64,000 nucleotides of DNA from Bufo bufo (Eukaryota; Chordata; Amphibia; Anura; Bufonidae): positions 186,328,156 to 186,392,155 of the forward strand of contig NC_053395.1 of assembly GCF_905171765.1 (NCBI RefSeq), in the 5' to 3' direction. Positions 22,591 to 33,966 of this stretch are shown in pieces. The translations under genes and the position numbers were made by a program. The first letter of the stretch is position 1. Every line of letters starts with the position of its first letter. The notes beneath the pieces were generated by a model that did no database searches, was not told the origin of the DNA, and saw nothing but the letters and a program-made list of their open reading frames with translations.

Positions 22591-23394
22591 GGCCTCTTTC
22601 ACACGGGCGTGTCCGGATAAGGTCCGGATTCGTTGCGGCAAACCCGCGCGAGTAGGTACGCAATTGCAGTCAGTTTTGACTGCGATTGCGTTCCTTTGTT
22701 CAGTTTTTATCGCGCGGGTGCAATGCATTTTGCACGCGCGTGATAAAAAACTGAATGTGGTACCCAGACCCGAACTTCTTCAAAGAAGTTCAGGTTTGGG
22801 TTCAAGGTTGTGTAGATTGTATTATTTTCCCTTATAACATGGTTATAAGGGAAAATAATAGCATTCTGAATACAGCATGCATAGTACAATAGGGCTGGAG
22901 GGGTTTAAAAAAAATAAAAAATAATTTAACTCACCTTAATCCACTTGTTCGCGCAGCCGGCATCTCTTCTGTCTTCTTCTTTGAGGAATAGGACCTTTGA
23001 TGACATCACTGCGCTCATCACATGGTCCATCACATGATCCATCACCATGGTCCGTCATGAACTCCACTGAAAATGAATAGAGGACGGATCCATTTTCTAT
23101 TGTGGCAGAAAAAACGGATCCGTCCCTATTGACTTGCATTGGGGGTCATGCCGGATCCGTCTTGCTCTGCATCCCAGGACAGAAAGGAAACTACTACATG
23201 TTGCGGTTTGCTCTCAGGTCTGGGAACACAACTAAACGGAACAGAATGCATTCTGTTGCACTCCGTTCTGTTCAGTTCAGTTTTGTCCCCATTGACAATG
23301 AATGGGGACAAAACTGAAGCTTTTTTTTTCTGGTATTGAGACCCAATGACAAAACTCAATACTCGAAAACTTAAACGCTAGTGTGAAAGTAGCC
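22591..23394. mobile_element. Harbinger-type MITE, 804 bp
   Basis: Ends GGCCTCTTTCACACGGGCG and CGCTAGTGTGAAAGTAGCC, with TAA on the left (22588-22590) and TTA on the right (23395-23397), so one flank base differs. The interior has a perfect inverted repeat around 22824-22861 (TATTTTCCCTTATAAC / GTTATAAGGGAAAATA). It has no coding capacity. Confidence 0.7.
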
Positions 23395-23397
23395 TTA

Positions 23398-23923
23398 CTT
23401 TTACTTACAAACATGGAAAGTCACAACTATTGATGTTTGTTACTTGTCAATAAAAACACTTTGTTAACATTCACAGCAACAAAAAATGTTTAAATTATTT
23501 TGCTTGCATTGCACTATTTCTTTTCTTTTATAGGAAGTGACCTATATTGACTATAAATGTGGTTGTCATTTAGCATATTTCTTTGGGAAGGTCGCCCCCT
23601 AGTGTAGAAAATGACCAATAAAGAAATGAAAAATCCAATTCTAAATTAATTTTAAAACTTCTCAGAGTGGAAGACCTAAACATTATTAAGAAAACAATTA
23701 TGCTACATCTACATCGCGACACCCTGTTTTCTATCAGTTCTATCTGCTCACATTTGCATGCAGATTTTTACCAGAGAAGAATTCTCTGTGTTTCCCATGC
23801 GTTGTATGATCCCTACATTAATTACCGTTAGACTTGTGTAACTTCTCTTAAAAGAATTAACCCACTTTCAATTTAAAGAGAACTTGTCACCATCTAAATG
23901 CAGTGTCATCTGTAGGCAGCTTG
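23398..23923. other. Unassigned sequence
   Basis: AT-rich; no gene seen. A T2-like end (TTTAAAGAGAACTTGTCACC, 23874-23893) starts here but its partner end is not visible. Confidence 0.35.
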
Positions 23924-23931
23924 TTATAGAT

Positions 23932-24209
23932 CAGTGATGGTGAACCTTTTAGAGACCAAGTGCCCAAACTGCACTTATTTATCGCAAAAAAAAGTGCCAA
24001 CATGGCAATGTAACCTGAATAGTACAGTGCAGTATAGTATATCTTCCATGTACTTTATCATTTAGCTATATTAGCCTGCCCACATTCAGTGCGCTGCCTG
24101 TGCCGCTCATAGTGCGCCCTGCGCTGATGAATGGCAGGAAAAGTCTAGGGCATATTGGTGCACCGGAGACTTTTTCCAGGGTGCAGGTGCCATAGGTTCG
24201 CCATTACTG
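23932..24209. mobile_element. hAT MITE, 278 bp
   Basis: Ends CAGTGATGGTGAACCTTTTA and CATAGGTTCGCCATTACTG are inverted with the CAGTGATGG...CCATCACTG pattern of hAT elements. The left flank is TTATAGAT (23924-23931). The matching right flank TTATAGAA lies at 24563-24570, displaced by a Harbinger MITE that inserted after its first three bases. Confidence 0.85.
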
Positions 24210-24212
24210 TTA

Positions 24213-24562
24213 AGGCTTGTTTACACGAACGTGTGAAGCCCATGCCCGTGCTGTGGACCGCAAATTGAGGTCCGCAATGCACGGGCACCATCCATGGGGC
24301 AGCCGCATGGGGATCCTTCCGTTCTGCCAAAATATAGAGCAAGTTCTATCTTTTTGCGGTGCGGAAGCACGGAACCCCAGAAAGCACTCCGTAGTGCTTC
24401 CGTAGTGTTCCGTTCCGCATCTCCGGATTTTCAGACCCATTGAAATGAATGGGTCCGTATCCGTGATGTGGAATGGCCACGGAACAGTGCCCGTGTATTG
24501 CGGATCCGCAAGTGCAGTCCGCAATACGGCAATGGGCATCACACGTTCGTGTGAACGAGCCC
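24213..24562. mobile_element. Harbinger MITE inside a hAT target duplication
   Basis: Ends AGGCTTGTTTACACGAACG and CGTTCGTGTGAACGAGCCC, flanked by TTA (24210-24212 and 24563-24565). The TTA is the first three bases of the right 8-bp duplication of the adjacent hAT MITE. Confidence 0.85.
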
Positions 24563-24850
24563 TTATAGAACAATGACCAATGCCTAGCTCTGTATACGTA
24601 CACAGTCATACAGAGATCGCTGTCAGTCTCTGACTAGAACCACCACCATGACTCCTAAGAACAGAATAAGCAGAGATCTAAATTAATAAATTACATGTTT
24701 TGCTAAATCCTTTTCCATAAAACTATACATCAATCTGGTCAGCTCCCTCTGCTCTGTAACTGGCTGCCTCCAGATGGCACTGCATTTTTCTATGTTTTAT
24801 TTGTTACCTGCCACTACGACTACCACCCTGTGGAATATGTTAGCAATATG

Positions 24851-25674
24851 CAGTGCTGCCCATAATTATTCATACCCCCGGCAAATTTTGACTTAAAGTT
24901 ACTTTTATCCAACCAGCAAGTAATTTTTTGACAGGAAATGACATAGGTGTCTCCCAAAAGATAATAAGACGATGTACAAGAGGCATTATTGTGGGAAAAA
25001 AACATTTCTCAGCTTTTATTTACATTTCCACCCCTACTGTCAAACATGGTGGTGGGAACCTAATGCTTTGTTGTTTTTTTTTCAGCCAATGGACCAGGGA
25101 ACCTAATCACAGTAAACGGCCCCATGAAAAAAGAGCAATACATGAGGATTCTCAACGACAACATCAGGCAGTCTGCAGAGAAACTTGGCCTTGGGCACCA
25201 GTGGACATTTCAGCATGACAATGACCCAAAACACACAGCAAAAGTGGTGAAGAAATGGTTAGCAGACAGGAACATTAACGTTTTGGAGTGGCCCAGCCAG
25301 AGTCCAGACTTCAATCCAATTGAGAATCTGTGGAGGGAGCTAAAGATCAGGGTGATGGCAAGAAGACCCTCCAACCTGAAAGATTTGGAGCTCATTGCTA
25401 AAGATGAATGGGCAAAAATACCTGTGGAGACCTGCAAAAAGCTGGTCTGCAGTTATAGGAAGCGTTTGATTGCTGTAATAGCCAATAAAGGCTTTTCTAT
25501 TGATTATTGAGAAGGGTATGAATAATTTTTTTCCACAATAATGCCTCTTGTACATCGTCTTATTATCTTTTGGGAGACACCTATGTCATTTCCCGTCAAA
25601 AAATTAGTTGCTGGTTGAATAAAAGTAACTAAGTCAAAATTTGCCAGGGGTATAAATAATTATGGGCAGCACTG
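24851..25674 (+). mobile_element. Tc1-like transposon with internal deletion
   Basis: Both ends survive: CAGTGCTGCCCATAATTATT and its near-complement at 25652-25674; long arms pair across TCTCCCAAAAGATAATAAGACG. TA follows the right end; the left flank reads TG, so one base has changed. At 824 bp it is about half normal length. Confidence 0.85.
25030..25510 (+). pseudogene. Tc1 transposase, C-terminal half
   Basis: Only the second half of a DD34E transposase remains. It opens with PTVKHGGGNLMLCCF in one frame (25036-25080), then shifts frame near 25090-25120 and continues open to 25510 with the second catalytic D (QHDNDPKHTAKVV) and the catalytic E (SPDFNPIENLW). The helix-turn-helix region and the first catalytic D are deleted. 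It cannot act alone but its ends could still have been moved by a related enzyme. Confidence 0.85.
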
Positions 25675-25875
25675 TATAAATCATTTTAACAGATTAGTTA
25701 ATGTCTGTACAGAGAAGAAGAGGCAAAATTTAGGGAGGCCACACAGGGCATGTACCTTGACCTTCCACCTCCTTGGAGACACTACCAGCCCCCCACTCTG
25801 CCAAGGATGGTCTATCACAATCATCCAGGTTAATTAGCAGTCATGTAGATGCAGAGGAGGCCCATTTTGTTACCT

Positions 25876-25976
25876 ATAACGAGTGAGAGTGAATCTGGAC
25901 GGCACATCCTCAATACTATGCTTTTGATATAACAACTGTTTTTCAGCATAATAAAACATGGCTTTTCAGCACAATA
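25876..25976. repeat. Left arm of inverted repeat flanking piggyBac
   Basis: About 100 bp (ACGAGTGAGAGTGAATCTGG to TTTTCAGCACAATATT) is the reverse complement of 37322-37422. The piggyBac insertion at TTAA (25977-25980) lies right beside this arm. Confidence 0.8.
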
Positions 25977-26619
25977 TTAACCACTTGCCGTCACACTAAC
26001 GCCAAAAGGCGTGAGTGCGGCGGCTCTCCCAGGTCACACTAACGCCGAAAGGCGTCATCTCATGAGACCCGAGATTTCCTGTGAACGCGCGCTCACAGGA
26101 GCGCGCATTCACAGGATCGCGCAGTTCAGAAGTTCATCTACAGCCTGCCGGCCGCGATCATTGGCTGGCAGGCTGTAGATTTTTAAAAGATCCAATCAAA
26201 GAGGTATGTCAGACACTATTTACAAAATAGCGTCTAATATACCTGCTACCTGGTCCTCTGGTGGTCCCTTTTGCTTGGATCGACCACCAGAGGACACAGG
26301 CAGCTCTGTAAGTAGCACCAAGCACCACACTACACTACACCCCCCCTGTCACTTATTAACCCCTTATTAACCCCTGATCACCCATATTAGACTCCCTGAT
26401 CACCCCCCTGTCACCCCCCTTGTCATTGATCACCCCCCTGTAAGGGTCCCTCATCACCACCAGGTAGTTAGCTACTTGCTAGGTAGTTAGCGCCCACCGC
26501 ACCGCAGTCACTGATTAGTCGCTGATTAGCGTCATCGCTGTCGCTAATCAGCACTAGTACTATATAGTATCTGTAAGTGATCAATACTGATCGCAATCAG
26601 ATCTATATCAGTACATTAG

Positions 26620-28120
26620 GGTGTTTATGGTGCGGCATACACCAGCAGCGCAGCACACCCTGGACCTTCTACCAGCACTGCCGTATTCCCTGGTGAAGTG
26701 GCGAGCACCAGAAGGGCAGTTCCAGCTGGTACGGTGGCACGTGCAATAACTCCCCCGTCGCAGCCACCACGTTCACAGGCCCGTAGAGCCCTTAGTCTCC
26801 CAGAGGTGCGGGCAAACCCTAATTGGCACTCCCCTGCTTCTGCCGCACCCGTATTGCCCCCTTTCACCGCCCAGTCTGGAGTTCGCGTGGAGACAGCTCA
26901 TTTACGATCAGCCCTTGAGTTTTTTGAGCTGTTCTTCACCGCGGATCTCTATGACTTAGTTGTGGCAGAAACCAACCGCTACGCCACAGACTATATAACC
27001 GCCAATCCGGAAAGCTACTATGCCCAGCCTTTCCGGTGGAAACCAGTCACAGTTTCCGAATTAAAAAAATTTTTGGGCCTTATCCTCAGCATGGGTCTAA
27101 CAAAAAAAAATGTATTGCGGTCATATTGGTCTAAAGACCCAATACATTACATGCCCATGTTCTCTGCTGCAATGTCCAGGGCACGTTTTGAGGTCATCAT
27201 GTGCTTTATGCATTTCGCTGACAATAAAACCTGTCATCCAAGAGGCCACCCTGCTTATGACCGGCTCCACAAAATTCGGCCCCTCATAGACCATTTGTCA
27301 TCCAGATTTGCAGATGCATATACCCCCAATCAGAACATCTGCATAGACGAGTCCCTAGTACATTTTACCGGGCACCTTGGCATCAAACAGTACATCCCCA
27401 GCAAGCGCGCCTGGTATGGGATCAAACTGTATAAGCTCTGTGAAAGGGCCACAGGCTATACATATCGTTTTAGGGTCTATGAGGGAAAAGATTCAAAACT
27501 GGAGCCGGTCGGATGTCCTGACTACCTGGGGAGCAGTGGCAAGATTGTCTGGGACTTGGTGTCACCCTTACTCCACAAGGGATACCACTTATACGTGGAC
27601 AATTTTTACTCAAGCGTGGCCCTCTTTCGGCACTTACATCTAATCGGAATTCAATGCTGTGGCACCGCGCGACCTAGTCGCCGGGGCTTCCCCCAACGGC
27701 TCGTTAATACCCGACTTGCACGGGGGAGAGGGCTGCCTTGTGTGACCAAGAACTGCTCGCCGTGAAGTGGAGGGACAAGAGGGACGTTTACCTTCTGTCC
27801 ATCATTTACGCAGACACGAAAAATTGAAAGGGCAACTGGAGTAATTGTGAAACCCCTCTCTGTCCACGACTATAACCTTCACATGGGAGCAGCGGACTTC
27901 AATGACCAGATGTTGGCTCCCTATTTAGTGTCCCGCCGCACCAGACGCTGGTATAAGAATGTGTCTGTATATTTAATTCAATTGGCGATGTATAATAGTT
28001 TTGTTCTCTACAGTAAGGCTGGGAGAACAGGATCCTTCCTAAAATTCCAGGAAGAGATCATTTCGGAAATCCTGTATCCAGGAGGGTCCGTGCCCCAAGT
28101 CCCTGATGTAGTGAGCCGGC
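26620..28120 (+). pseudogene. piggyBac transposase, N-terminal and core part
   Basis: The frame is open from 26620, just after a stop, to 27765, with no ATG near the expected start. The core includes FFELFFTADLYDLVV, then the first catalytic aspartate in NICIDESLVHF (27346-27348) and the second in LYVDNFYSS (27598-27600). Near 27735 the frame is lost; the next segment (WRDKRDVYLLSIIYADTKN) is in a second frame and stops at 27826; a third segment from 27847 carries the final acidic motif (AADFNDQMLAPYLVSRRTRR). Translation then runs into the hAT end at 28129. piggyBac enzymes excise precisely at TTAA; this copy is dead through two frameshifts and the insertion. Confidence 0.9.
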
Positions 28121-28128
28121 TACATGGC

Positions 28129-28560
28129 CAGGGGCGTAGCGTGGGGGGTGGCCAGGGGGGCTGTTGCCCCAGGCGCCAAACTGCAGGGGGCGCTCCGGCG
28201 CCGGCTGAAAAGTTTTTATATTGTGCGTTTTTTTCAGGACGCGCAACGGCCGGCCAGAGTCTGAGGCAGAAAGCTGTTTAGTGCGTGCGCCCGCCCGGCC
28301 CTGATGATTCATTTGTGCGGTCGTCGCGGCGGGCGCACTACTGTGTTGGTTAGTTAACTGTTAACAACTAGACAGTCTGACTGGCCAGGCTCCCGCCGGC
28401 TCCGCCCACTTTCCAGGCGGGAAACACAGTGCGGAGTGCGGGAGTCAGAGCCAGCAGAAGATTGCCAGGAGCAGGAGGCGGCGCCGCGGCAGAAGACAGA
28501 CTGAGTCCACTGGTCAGTGTGCACTGTGTCACTTCAGACTGGCCGTACATCATCCATTTG
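28129..28560 (+). promoter_or_regulatory. GC/CpG-rich 5' end of hAT, possible promoter
   Basis: This part is clearly richer in CpG (GCGCCGGCTGAAAAG, GTCGTCGCGGCGGGCGCAC) than the neighbouring sequence and lies at the 5' end of the hAT transcription unit. I infer a promoter role from position and composition only; I see no definite TATA box. Confidence 0.3.
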
Positions 28561-29239
28561 GGACCGGAATACGTATTTTCCTGCAGCGCGGTTCCAAAAC
28601 CTATTTGAATTAGATGAATCAAAGCAAGGCAGGCAAGTAAAGATAACCAGCCAATACATTATGCCAGTTATATCCTGGATGAGGTGCCCCTGAAAGTGTC
28701 TACGGCTACGTCCACATCTCCGTTGAGGCATTATTCTATTCTAGCAGACGACCAGAATTACCATATCTGGCATAGCCAAACAACGCAGGGCACCACCGGA
28801 TACCCATTGATTATAATGTGATCTGGTGTACAAATATTCCTGCATGCAGCAGTATTTGTCCAGCAGAAAGCAGGCATTTATGCTGGAAACCCGCCTGATC
28901 TCATTATAGTCATTGGTGTCCAGCAAAATAAATGTAAATGTAGCAAAAACCAGAGCCAAATTAGGGGGTCCCATATTATCAGGTTTTCTCTAGCTTTTTT
29001 TTGTAGTGTAGATGTTTCCAAAAACTTGCATCCTCAGAATTTTACCACATTAGCTGACAAGCATAAAGTTTCCTGCTGTAATACAAATTATTGTGCATGA
29101 TTAGCCTAATATGCTGTGTATGAGGTTGGACACAAGAGAAACTATACTATACTATTCTATAACCAAGGTTCTTCTTCTCTGCCTCTTGCATGTAGTAGAT
29201 ATAATCATGCTATGCTCTGGTAATTGTTGTTAGCCTTAA

Positions 29240-29466
29240 AATGGTACTCCAATTTCAGACATTTATGGCTGAGATTGGAATACCTGTCACATACGATGGC
29301 TAGAGGTGGTCAGGGTTGAGGGAATACCTGACCAACACTGTTTCCATAACTCCCATATTAGTAGCACAGCGAGCTCAGCTGTTTCCATAACCTCTGCCAT
29401 ATCTGGCTGTAACATATGACAGGTGTTCCGATTTAAGTAATGGATATCTGGCATGGGAATGCCCCT
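29240..29466. mobile_element. T2-type MITE inside the hAT
   Basis: Flanked by TTAA (29236-29239 and 29467-29470). Ends AATGGTACTCCAATTTCAG and GGCATGGGAATGCCCCT are inverted; the inner arms pair (CATATGACAGGTGTTCC against GGAATACCTGTCACATA-type sequence). The right TTAA is shared with the next element. Confidence 0.7.
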
Positions 29467-29470
29467 TTAA

Positions 29471-29702
29471 GGGCTCATGCACATGAATGTGTGCTGGCCA
29501 TGCCCGTATTGCAACTGCAATCTGGAAGATACAGTGTGTACTCTACAGAGTGCTTCCGTGGGTTTTCTGTCCGTGCCTCTGCACCACAATAAAGTATTGC
29601 ATGCACTACTTTTGTGCAGTGTGGATCGTCATTTGCGGATCACAGGCCACATTCAAAATAACAGCACGGGCACGACTGGCACACAGTTGTGTGCATTAGG
29701 CC
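29471..29702. mobile_element. Harbinger MITE abutting the T2 MITE
   Basis: Ends GGGCTCATGCACATGAATG and TTGTGTGCATTAGGCC, flanked by TAA (29468-29470 and 29703-29705). The left TAA is part of the T2 element's right TTAA, so the Harbinger MITE probably used that duplication as its target. Confidence 0.75.
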
Positions 29703-30079
29703 TAACAATGATCCTCCAGTACTACTCCATCATTAGTTTATTGGGCTTGTGAAAAAAAATTCTAATTTATGAGGTGTTTGTGGGGCATTTTTCAGGTGTT
29801 TTTCTTTTTCTGTAGGGATGTGTAAAAGAAAATGCCTGTGAAAAAAGACTTACATTTTGAAAACAATCGATTTAAAAAGTAAGAAACCACCACAAAACTT
29901 CTACAGTTTGAAGTGCAATTCAGAATTCCCTAACTGAGCTACAGCAAACATCTGTACAGTAGGTTCTACTACTTTGCTTATCTACCAGGACCCTGAACAG
30001 GCAACTTCACATGGGGATATTTTAAGGGCATGTCAAATAATACAATATTCCACTATTTGTTTCTGTAATAACCTTTTAA

Positions 30080-30300
30080 CGACCGGGCAATTTTCAATTT
30101 TTTTATTTTTGTTTTTTACTCCCAACCTTCCCAAAGCCATAACTTTTTATTTTTCAATTCACATAGCTGTACAATTTTTTTTGCAGAACAAGTTGTACTT
30201 CCTGATGACACCACTTACAGTTTCATACAACGTAATGGGAAGCAGGAAAAATATTCAAAATAGGGTGGAATTAAAAAAATAAAGTTTCATGAGTTTTATT
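30080..30300. repeat. TTAA-linked repeat, partial
   Basis: Begins after TTAA (30076-30079) with CGACCGGGCAATTTTC. It is the reverse complement, diverged, of 60990-61278, where the end reads GGAAAATTGCCCGGGG before TTAA. This copy seems truncated on its right. A TTAA target would fit piggyBac or Kolobok; there is no coding sequence. Confidence 0.5.
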
Positions 30301-30544
30301 TTTACAATATTTCCTATGCGGTAAAAGTTTGAGGAAACATCCCCTGCACTGCTGCGTGTCCCTGATCATCACAGTGCCACTGCCAGTGAGTGTGACCTGT
30401 GTGTGTTCCACTGTGCACAGTCACTTGTCTCTGATGTTCCGTTCCACTCTGCCGTTCTGCCCAGTGCTGTGCCCGTACACCACATGATCCGCCCCCATGG
30501 AGGCCACTCTCTCCCTCCTGCTAAGTGTCCATACACCGCACGAT

Positions 30545-30870
30545 TCCTCTGCATTTATGGGTGCTGATGTTACTGTATTTATGGGTTCTGGTGAGGCCAC
30601 ATTTATGGGTGCTGATATTACTGCAATTATGGGCGCTGATGTTACTGTATTTATGGGTTCTGGTGAGGCCACATTTATGGATGCTGGTAAGGCCGCATTT
30701 ATGGATGCTGGTAAGGTTGCATTTATGGGTGCTGATGTTACTGCAATTATGGGTGCTGATGTTACTGCATTTATTGGTGCTGGTAAGGCCGCATTTATGG
30801 GTGCTGATTTTACTGCATCTATGGGTACCGTTACCGCATTTATGGGTGCTGATATTACTGGAGCCAGGGG
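30545..30870 (+). repeat. 24-bp minisatellite inside the hAT
   Basis: About 13 imperfect copies of a 24-bp unit (GCATTTATGGGTGCTGATGT type). Because 24 is a multiple of three, frames across it read as 8-residue repeats (MGADVTAF-like). It lies upstream of the transposase start, and I regard the frames as by-products. Confidence 0.8.
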
Positions 30871-31305
30871 ATCGGCAAAATTAGGTTTCGCCTAGGACTT
30901 CAACAATCCTCTCTGTCCTCATCACACTGCGTCCCTCTCCATCTGTCACCAGTGTCCCTCCCTGTTCCTTGATTGTGTGTTAGTGTGTGTCATTGTTTTT
31001 GTATGAGTTACTGTGTGCACCAATTTATATTAATGAGTGTGAGTTGGCATCATCAGTGATTTTTTTTATATCACTGTGTGCCCACGGGCCATTGTGTGTG
31101 TGTGCCACAGTCAGCATGTGTATCTGAGAGCATGTGTATGGGTCATTGTCAGTGAAAAGTGTAAGTCGTTTATATATATATTAGTGTGTGTATGTGTTCT
31201 TCTTTAAAATTACTAAAGAAAAAAATTGGAGAGCCCAGTGATAGAAGTGGAGAGCACCAGCCCTGACAGCCCACTTCTATCAATTTTCAGGTGTATTGCA
31301 AAACC

Positions 31306-33966
31306 ATGAAAGCTTTCTTGACGAAGAAGAAGGAAAGTGGAGCTGAAGGACGGAAGAGACGAAAGTTGGAGGCGGAGGAAGCCAAGAAGTCAAGCAAGTT
31401 CTTCATGACCTTCTTTGAAAAGCCTGGAACAAGTTGTTTGACACCTTCCATGGAGTCCCCTGCACCTGCTACATGTTTATTAGAATCTGAAGGTGGATCA
31501 AGTAAAAATGCATCACAAGCCGAGGACGAAGTCAAGTCAGATAAATCTGAGTATGATGAGATTAGAAGTGAGGAGGCCAGAGAGAACATGAACATGACAG
31601 GAGGGGAAGACGATGGTGGCGGAAATTCTGTGTTTATTGATGAGATTGAAACTGACGATACTGAACCTGGTGAATTTGATGGTGTTGAAGAGCCTCAAAC
31701 TGTCTTACCAGAAGTTATTGAACACCATGACATTGGACTTCTGAAGTTCAACAAGGAATCTGGAAAAGCAATTCTGCCTGATGCATTAAGAACAGAAATA
31801 ATAAAGCTGGGTTCAAAGTATTTCCAAAACAGTGAGGGGCCTTTCCTACCAACAAGTAACCGCTCAATGAACAAAACTTGGTTCAAGAGGAAATTGGGAA
31901 ATGGTCGTGGTGAGGAAGTGACCCGCTCTTGGCTGGTCTATTCCCCTTTTAAAAAGTCTGCATTTTGTATCTGTTGTCTTCTATATTCCCGGTCAGACCA
32001 TCAATCCTCATTGGAGCAGGAAAGTGGATTCAGCCAATGGAAAGCACCTGAAAGGATTAGTGTTCATGAAAATGCTAAGAATCATCGGGAGTGCTTTGCA
32101 CAGTGGAAAGAAATGGAAAGAAATTTAGCTGAAAACAGAGGAGTTATTGACGTGGAACTTCAGTCACAGATTGAGAAGGAAAAGCAGAAGTGGCGTGATA
32201 TCTTGAGGAGAATCCTTCATTGCATAAAATTCCTTGCGACTCAGAACCTGGCTTTGCGAGGACATAGGGAGTCACTTCAGCTGGATGATGACTCCAACGT
32301 GGGAAATTTCCTTGGCCTACTGAAACTACTGGCCATCTTTGACCCTGTCATGAAAGAACACCTCAGTCATGTGGAAAGTCATCCTGGATCCACATCTTAT
32401 CTTTCACCAGGTGTTCAGAATGAATTCATTCACATGATGGCATCTACTGTTCGCCAAAGTTTACTGACAAGTATTCATAAGGCCAAGTACTATGGTCTCA
32501 TGTTTGATTCGACTCCTGATCATGCACACCGTGAGCAGATGTCAGAAGTAGTGAGGTACGTGGAGGTTGATTTTGAGAGCAAAATTGTCCGTGTTAGAGA
32601 GTCCTTCCTTGGATTTATTCAGATAAGCCAGAAGGATGCTGAGAGCTTGGTTGAAGACATCTTGAAACAGCTAGAGAAGGACGGAATGGAGCTACAGGAT
32701 TGTCGGTCACAGTGCTATGACAACGCTGCTGTGATGGCTGGACACAAAAGTGGTGTTCATCAAAGAATAAGTGAGAAAAACAACCTGGCAGTGTTTGTGA
32801 ATTGCAACAATCACTCACTCAACTTGGTGGGTGTACATGCAGCCAAGCAGGATACAATGATGGTCACATTTTTTGGTACAATCGAAGCTCTCTATGTGTT
32901 CTTCTCTCGTTCAACACAGCGATGGGAAAAACTCAAAAACGCTGTGCCTATGGTTGTTAAGTCAGAGTCTGAAACAAGGTGGAGTGCAAGGACAGAAGCA
33001 GTGAAGCCTGTCAACAACTACTTTGAGGAGATAGTTCAAGTTCTCCAAGACATGACAGATAATGAAAACGAGACCAGTGAAACAAGAAGTGATGCAAGAC
33101 AGCTGTGTAACCGCATGTTGAGTTACGATTTTCTGACTTTGCTAGGATTTTGGAACAAAGTACTCATTTGCATCGACCGTATTCAAAAGAGGCTGCAGGA
33201 TCCTAGCATGAACTTTCACGATGCTGCCCTGGATTTGAAAGCCCTCCGAGATCATTTTGATGATGACAGAGAAGTTTTAGTCAGTGAGTCACTCGAAGAA
33301 GGACTCAGTCTCTGTCAAGACTGGAATATTGAAGTTGAAAGACGTCGGAGACGAAAGAAACAAATGCCTGGTGAGAACTTAAGAGATGTTGGGTTATCAG
33401 CCAAGGAGGAGATGGAAAGAGTCATGAAGGGAACACTCGACCGCCTTCACAGAGAAATGGATGAAAGGTTCACCCGTTTGCATGACACTGACGCCAAGTT
33501 TGGGTTCCTTCTCGATGTTGGGGGACTGTGTTCCGGTGCCTACAATAACGACCTAAAAAAGAAGTGTGAAAATTTGGCAGAATTCTACAGCTCTGATGTT
33601 GATGGACAGCAGCTATATGAAGAAATTTTGGATTGCAGAATGTTGCTATTAAGTCGTGCCAACATGAAAATATCAAGACCTAAAGAGCTTCTCGAATTTA
33701 TTGTTCAATATGGAGATGAGAGTGTCTTCCCCAATCTTCGCATTGCTATTCAGATAATGCTAACTATTGCAGTTTCCATCGCCAGCTGTGAGAGATCATT
33801 TAGCAAGTTAAAACTAATACTTTCATATTTGAGAGCCTCCATGGGTCAAGACAGACTCTGTGATCTTGCTCTGCTGAGTGTAGAAAGAGAAGAAACAGAA
33901 AAAACTGACTTTGAGCAGATCATAGACCAGTTTGCATCAGTAAAAGCAAGGAGGGTGCAGTTCTAA
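31306..33966 (+). CDS. hAT transposase (TTF/ZMYM1-like), intact 886 codons
   Basis: A complete hAT transposase frame from ATG 31306 to TAA 33964-33966 without a stop or frameshift. Order: basic start with KRRK (likely nuclear signal), long acidic linker, a TTF/BED-like zinc finger (C221, C223/C224, H254, H260), then the RNase H-like core (DUF4371 type). Catalytic candidates are D401 in MFDSTPDHA, D472 in CYDNAAVMAGH and E829 in SCERSFSKLKLILSYL; the conserved W is W559 (ETRWSAR). The C-terminal dimerisation block (SYLRASMGQDRLCDLALLSV) is present. Its organisation resembles the hAT-derived ZMYM1-like vertebrate proteins. A TTTTCAG acceptor directly precedes the frame (31284-31290), so a 5' untranslated exon is possible. 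The length is within the long end for hAT. It belongs to the TACATGGC-flanked element 28129-34610 and is very likely its own mobilising enzyme. Activity is untested. Confidence 0.93.
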   Translation: MKAFLTKKKESGAEGRKRRKLEAEEAKKSSKFFMTFFEKPGTSCLTPSMESPAPATCLLESEGGSSKNASQAEDEVKSDKSEYDEIRSEEARENMNMTGGEDDGGGNSVFIDEIETDDTEPGEFDGVEEPQTVLPEVIEHHDIGLLKFNKESGKAILPDALRTEIIKLGSKYFQNSEGPFLPTSNRSMNKTWFKRKLGNGRGEEVTRSWLVYSPFKKSAFCICCLLYSRSDHQSSLEQESGFSQWKAPERISVHENAKNHRECFAQWKEMERNLAENRGVIDVELQSQIEKEKQKWRDILRRILHCIKFLATQNLALRGHRESLQLDDDSNVGNFLGLLKLLAIFDPVMKEHLSHVESHPGSTSYLSPGVQNEFIHMMASTVRQSLLTSIHKAKYYGLMFDSTPDHAHREQMSEVVRYVEVDFESKIVRVRESFLGFIQISQKDAESLVEDILKQLEKDGMELQDCRSQCYDNAAVMAGHKSGVHQRISEKNNLAVFVNCNNHSLNLVGVHAAKQDTMMVTFFGTIEALYVFFSRSTQRWEKLKNAVPMVVKSESETRWSARTEAVKPVNNYFEEIVQVLQDMTDNENETSETRSDARQLCNRMLSYDFLTLLGFWNKVLICIDRIQKRLQDPSMNFHDAALDLKALRDHFDDDREVLVSESLEEGLSLCQDWNIEVERRRRRKKQMPGENLRDVGLSAKEEMERVMKGTLDRLHREMDERFTRLHDTDAKFGFLLDVGGLCSGAYNNDLKKKCENLAEFYSSDVDGQQLYEEILDCRMLLLSRANMKISRPKELLEFIVQYGDESVFPNLRIAIQIMLTIAVSIASCERSFSKLKLILSYLRASMGQDRLCDLALLSVEREETEKTDFEQIIDQFASVKARRVQF

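Noticed and set aside
30497..30895. 132-residue MGADVTAF-repeat protein
   Set aside because: A 24-bp minisatellite gives open frames by itself; kept only as a low-interest observation.
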